Assembly (NCBI RefSeq): GCF_026013605.1
Contig: NZ_JAPDPJ010000019.1
Span: forward strand, 1 to 64,000
Direction: 5' to 3'
From: Plebeiibacterium sediminum
GTDB taxonomy: Bacteria > Bacteroidota > Bacteroidia > Bacteroidales > Marinilabiliaceae
DNA length: 64,000 bases
The first letter of the stretch is position 1. Every line of letters begins with the position of its first letter. Below are positions 62,027 through 64,000 of this stretch, piece by piece. The position numbers were made by a program, and so were the translations under genes. The notes below the pieces were generated by a model. That model worked only from the letters and a program-made list of their open reading frames with translations. It did no database searches and was not told the DNA's origin.

Positions 62027-63265
62027 ATGATGAAACGAGTTATAAAAAGACTTCAGGTTATAGTTATCCTTTGCACACTAGCTTCTTCGTTTGCTGTTGC
62101 ACAAAATCAAAGTATCCATTTTGAAGAAACAACTTCGTGGAATAAGATTGTGAAAAGAGCTTTAGAGGAAAAGAGGTTGATATTTGTGGATTGCTATGCA
62201 GATTGGTGCGGACCGTGTAAAAAACTGGCATCAGAAGTTTTTACACAAGATAAAGTCGCTGAATTTTTCAACTCTAATTTTATTAATGCCAGCTATAATG
62301 TTGAAAAGAGCGAAGACGCAAAGAGATTGGCTCAGGTTTGGCAGGTAAGCGCATTGCCAACATTAATGTTTATTGATCCGGAAACAGAACAACCTGTTCA
62401 TAAATTGGTGGGTTCAGGTGATGCGGAATGGCTTATTGCCGGAGCAAAACAGGCCCTGGATCCTGAAAAAAGACTGGATGCAATGCTTTCCCGCTACAAT
62501 AATGGGGATCGCGATCCTGCTTTTATGATCAGACTAGTTAAAGCGCTAAGTACTGCAGGTATGGCTCAGGAGCTTGAAAAGATAACCAAGGAATTCCTGA
62601 GTGGTCTTAATATTGATCAATTGGCAACACCAGTAGTTTGGTCGTTAATTGTTCAATATGAAAATGATCCATTGTCAAAAACATTGTTGACTGTTAGAGA
62701 TAATGCTGAAAGATTTTATGCTTTACCTGGCCAAAATCAAAAACAGTTGGTTCAAACAAAATTGGCTAGTGCCATTCTGGATAAGGCAATGCAATATTCA
62801 ATGAATCCAAACCTTGCAGTTTACGATAAGGAAGCCTACGATGCTTTTGTTGATTATTTGGTTACTGCTGAAGAACCAGGTAAAAGTATGGCTGCCGTTT
62901 GGTTAAATACTTCTATGTTATCTCGTCAAGGTGATTGGAAAAAAATGTTGGAAGTAATGCGTGCTGTTAAAGATGAACAAATTTTACCTCCACAGGTGTA
63001 TGGAAAATATTTCTTGTTTTATATGCAGTCTTTAGCCAAAATGGAAGATAAATCAGCTGTTGATGGCGGTGTAAAATGGATTGAAGAGTTAATCGCAGAG
63101 GCTGTAGGCGAGGATATTTCTACTTATTACATTCGTACAACCTTATATGGTGCAGAGGCTGGCCTATATGAAGCTGCAGAAAGATATGGTAAGGCTCAAA
63201 AAGCTAAAAAGGAAATGGAAAAGTATGTAAATCTAATAAAGGAAGCAACAGCAAGCAACCAATAA
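62027..63265 (+). CDS. Secreted thioredoxin-fold protein with long helical C-terminus
   Basis: A 412-residue exported protein. The signal peptide ends near FAVAQ (residue 25). A thioredoxin domain (about 30-150) has the redox motif WCGPC (Cys61, Cys64) and the cis-proline segment SALPTLMFID. The C-terminal 260 residues are helix-rich, perhaps repeat-like, and I do not recognise them. With no lipobox it should be periplasmic. It could reduce disulfides in an imported protein or maintain the envelope proteins of locus D; the neighbouring aspartyl protease favours a protein substrate. Expression must come by readthrough of the terminator just upstream or from a promoter inside the previous gene. 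Confidence 0.87.
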   Translation: MMKRVIKRLQVIVILCTLASSFAVAQNQSIHFEETTSWNKIVKRALEEKRLIFVDCYADWCGPCKKLASEVFTQDKVAEFFNSNFINASYNVEKSEDAKRLAQVWQVSALPTLMFIDPETEQPVHKLVGSGDAEWLIAGAKQALDPEKRLDAMLSRYNNGDRDPAFMIRLVKALSTAGMAQELEKITKEFLSGLNIDQLATPVVWSLIVQYENDPLSKTLLTVRDNAERFYALPGQNQKQLVQTKLASAILDKAMQYSMNPNLAVYDKEAYDAFVDYLVTAEEPGKSMAAVWLNTSMLSRQGDWKKMLEVMRAVKDEQILPPQVYGKYFLFYMQSLAKMEDKSAVDGGVKWIEELIAEAVGEDISTYYIRTTLYGAEAGLYEAAERYGKAQKAKKEMEKYVNLIKEATASNQ

Positions 63266-63617
63266 TAGAATTAAAATTTTGATCTCTTTTGTGTAATCAA
63301 ATAGATTTCTTTTAAACAAATATCAATTAAGATTTTTGTCCTTTTTAATAAAGTAAACTAACCAAGTTATTTATGCTGAAATAGTTTTCTCCACAAATTT
63401 TTGTGCGTGGAGAAGCTATACTAATGCCTGATTGTTGTTTTCTATATAGTGCAATTATATCGTTTTTACTTTCTGTTTAAAGAAAGTAAATCTTCCCGTG
63501 CGATAGTTGTTGGCCTTGATAAAAATGCCTGATAATAAAGTATCCTGTATAGAAATACGATTTATGAATATGCTCATTTTTTAATGAGAGCTAATCCCAA
63601 AAATATTTAAAGAAGTT
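63266..63617. other. Non-coding spacer before the aspartyl protease gene
   Basis: A 352-bp stretch with two modest inverted repeats: TTCTCCAC (63387-63394) with GTGGAGAA (63407-63414), and TACTTTCT (63467-63474) with AGAAAGTA (63481-63488). Neither has a T run. No clear -7 element or ORF is seen. Confidence 0.35.
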
Positions 63618-64000
63618 ATGAAGAAATATTTCTTACTAATTGTATTGTCAGTAATTGGTTTAGCCCAGGGGTTTTCGCAGGGTAAAAATTTTACAGAACT
63701 TCAATATCATGATAACAATGGTGTTCCTGTTGTTGAAGTAGTTATTAAGGATAATACTTACCGCTTTATGCTTGATACAGGTACAGGAATGTCGTGTGTA
63801 TCTGATCGCTTGGTAAATGCAGAAAAGCTGGAATATTCACAGTCGCAAAAATCAATGCAGGGTTTGGGATATAACCTTTATGTGGCTACTATACCACAAA
63901 TGCAAATTGGTAATATTGAAACTAGTAATGTTCAGGGAATTGTAATGAGTGTTGATAATGTGATATTATCCACTCTGGGTGTTGATGGAATTATTGGAGC
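63618..64000 (+). CDS. Retropepsin-like aspartyl protease, N-terminal part
   Basis: The first 127 codons of a gene that continues beyond the window. It has a signal peptide ending near FSQG (residue 22) and a retropepsin-like fold with the catalytic triplet Asp53-Thr54-Gly55 in FMLDTGTGMSC. A flap-like region follows, then GVDGIIGA, which is the expected hydrophobic-Gly motif. Such single-domain or duplicated aspartyl proteases are common, poorly understood secreted proteins of Bacteroidetes. It follows the thioredoxin-fold gene after a 352-bp gap. Whether a second DTG domain exists cannot be seen. Confidence 0.82.
   Translation, partial: MKKYFLLIVLSVIGLAQGFSQGKNFTELQYHDNNGVPVVEVVIKDNTYRFMLDTGTGMSCVSDRLVNAEKLEYSQSQKSMQGLGYNLYVATIPQMQIGNIETSNVQGIVMSVDNVILSTLGVDGIIG

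Noticed and set aside
1-64000. CRISPR arrays, insertion sequences, tRNA or rRNA genes
   Set aside because: No regular spacer-repeat series, transposase frame, terminal inverted repeats or RNA gene signature was seen in reading both strands.

Overview
The window is AT-rich DNA of a Bacteroidetes bacterium. It is dominated by polysaccharide-utilisation loci (PULs): five SusC/SusD pairs, two hybrid two-component sensors (HTCS), two ECF sigma/FecR anti-sigma pairs, four GH43 enzymes, a GH127/GH146 enzyme and many short-signal lipoproteins. Promoters fit the Bacteroidetes -7 consensus TAnnTTTG, and most genes lack a Shine-Dalgarno sequence. A complete methyl-accepting chemotaxis protein and a rubredoxin-glutamate synthase fusion suggest a free-living, probably anaerobic member of Bacteroidales/Marinilabiliales rather than a gut Bacteroides. 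That placement is inference. No rRNA, tRNA, CRISPR array, insertion sequence or prophage was seen.

Layout. 1-2.8 kb: the 3' end of transketolase, then a secreted beta-L-arabinofuranosidase. 3.1-12.7 kb (locus C): ECF sigma factor, FecR anti-sigma, STN-type SusC, SusD, a HExxH zinc metallopeptidase lipoprotein and a DUF4302 lipoprotein; it contains no glycosidase and probably serves peptides or proteins. 13.1-15.0 kb: chemoreceptor. 15.1-27.3 kb (locus A): SusC, SusD, a GH43 endo-arabinanase and a lipoprotein aldose 1-epimerase on the minus strand, with a divergent HTCS. 27.3-49.5 kb (locus B): on the minus strand a LamG surface lipoprotein, SusC-SusD-SusC-SusD and a GH43 lipoprotein, then on the plus strand a second HTCS and two more GH43 enzymes. 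49.6-51.0 kb: rubredoxin/FMN glutamate-synthase-like protein. 51.3-64 kb (locus D): divergent ECF sigma and FecR, STN-type SusC, SusD, two discoidin-type lipoproteins, a secreted thioredoxin-fold protein and the start of a retropepsin-like aspartyl protease.

How it works together. Loci A and B plus the GH127/GH146 gene form an arabinan/arabinose system. Surface lipoproteins bind and cut alpha-1,5-arabinan, SusCD pairs import oligosaccharides, periplasmic GH43 and GH127/146 enzymes release arabinose, the mutarotase equilibrates anomers, and transketolase belongs to the pentose phosphate pathway that receives the sugar. From memory, the order of locus B closely resembles the Bacteroides thetaiotaomicron arabinan locus BT0360-BT0369.

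The most interesting observation is a shared promoter architecture. A TATCC-ending element lies exactly 44 bp upstream of a TAnnTTTG -7 box in front of locus A susC, the locus B operon and one locus B GH43 gene. The DNA-binding domains of the two HTCS proteins are almost the same, which suggests that A and B form one regulon. A second unexplained item is a compact three-way-junction inverted-repeat element inside locus D.
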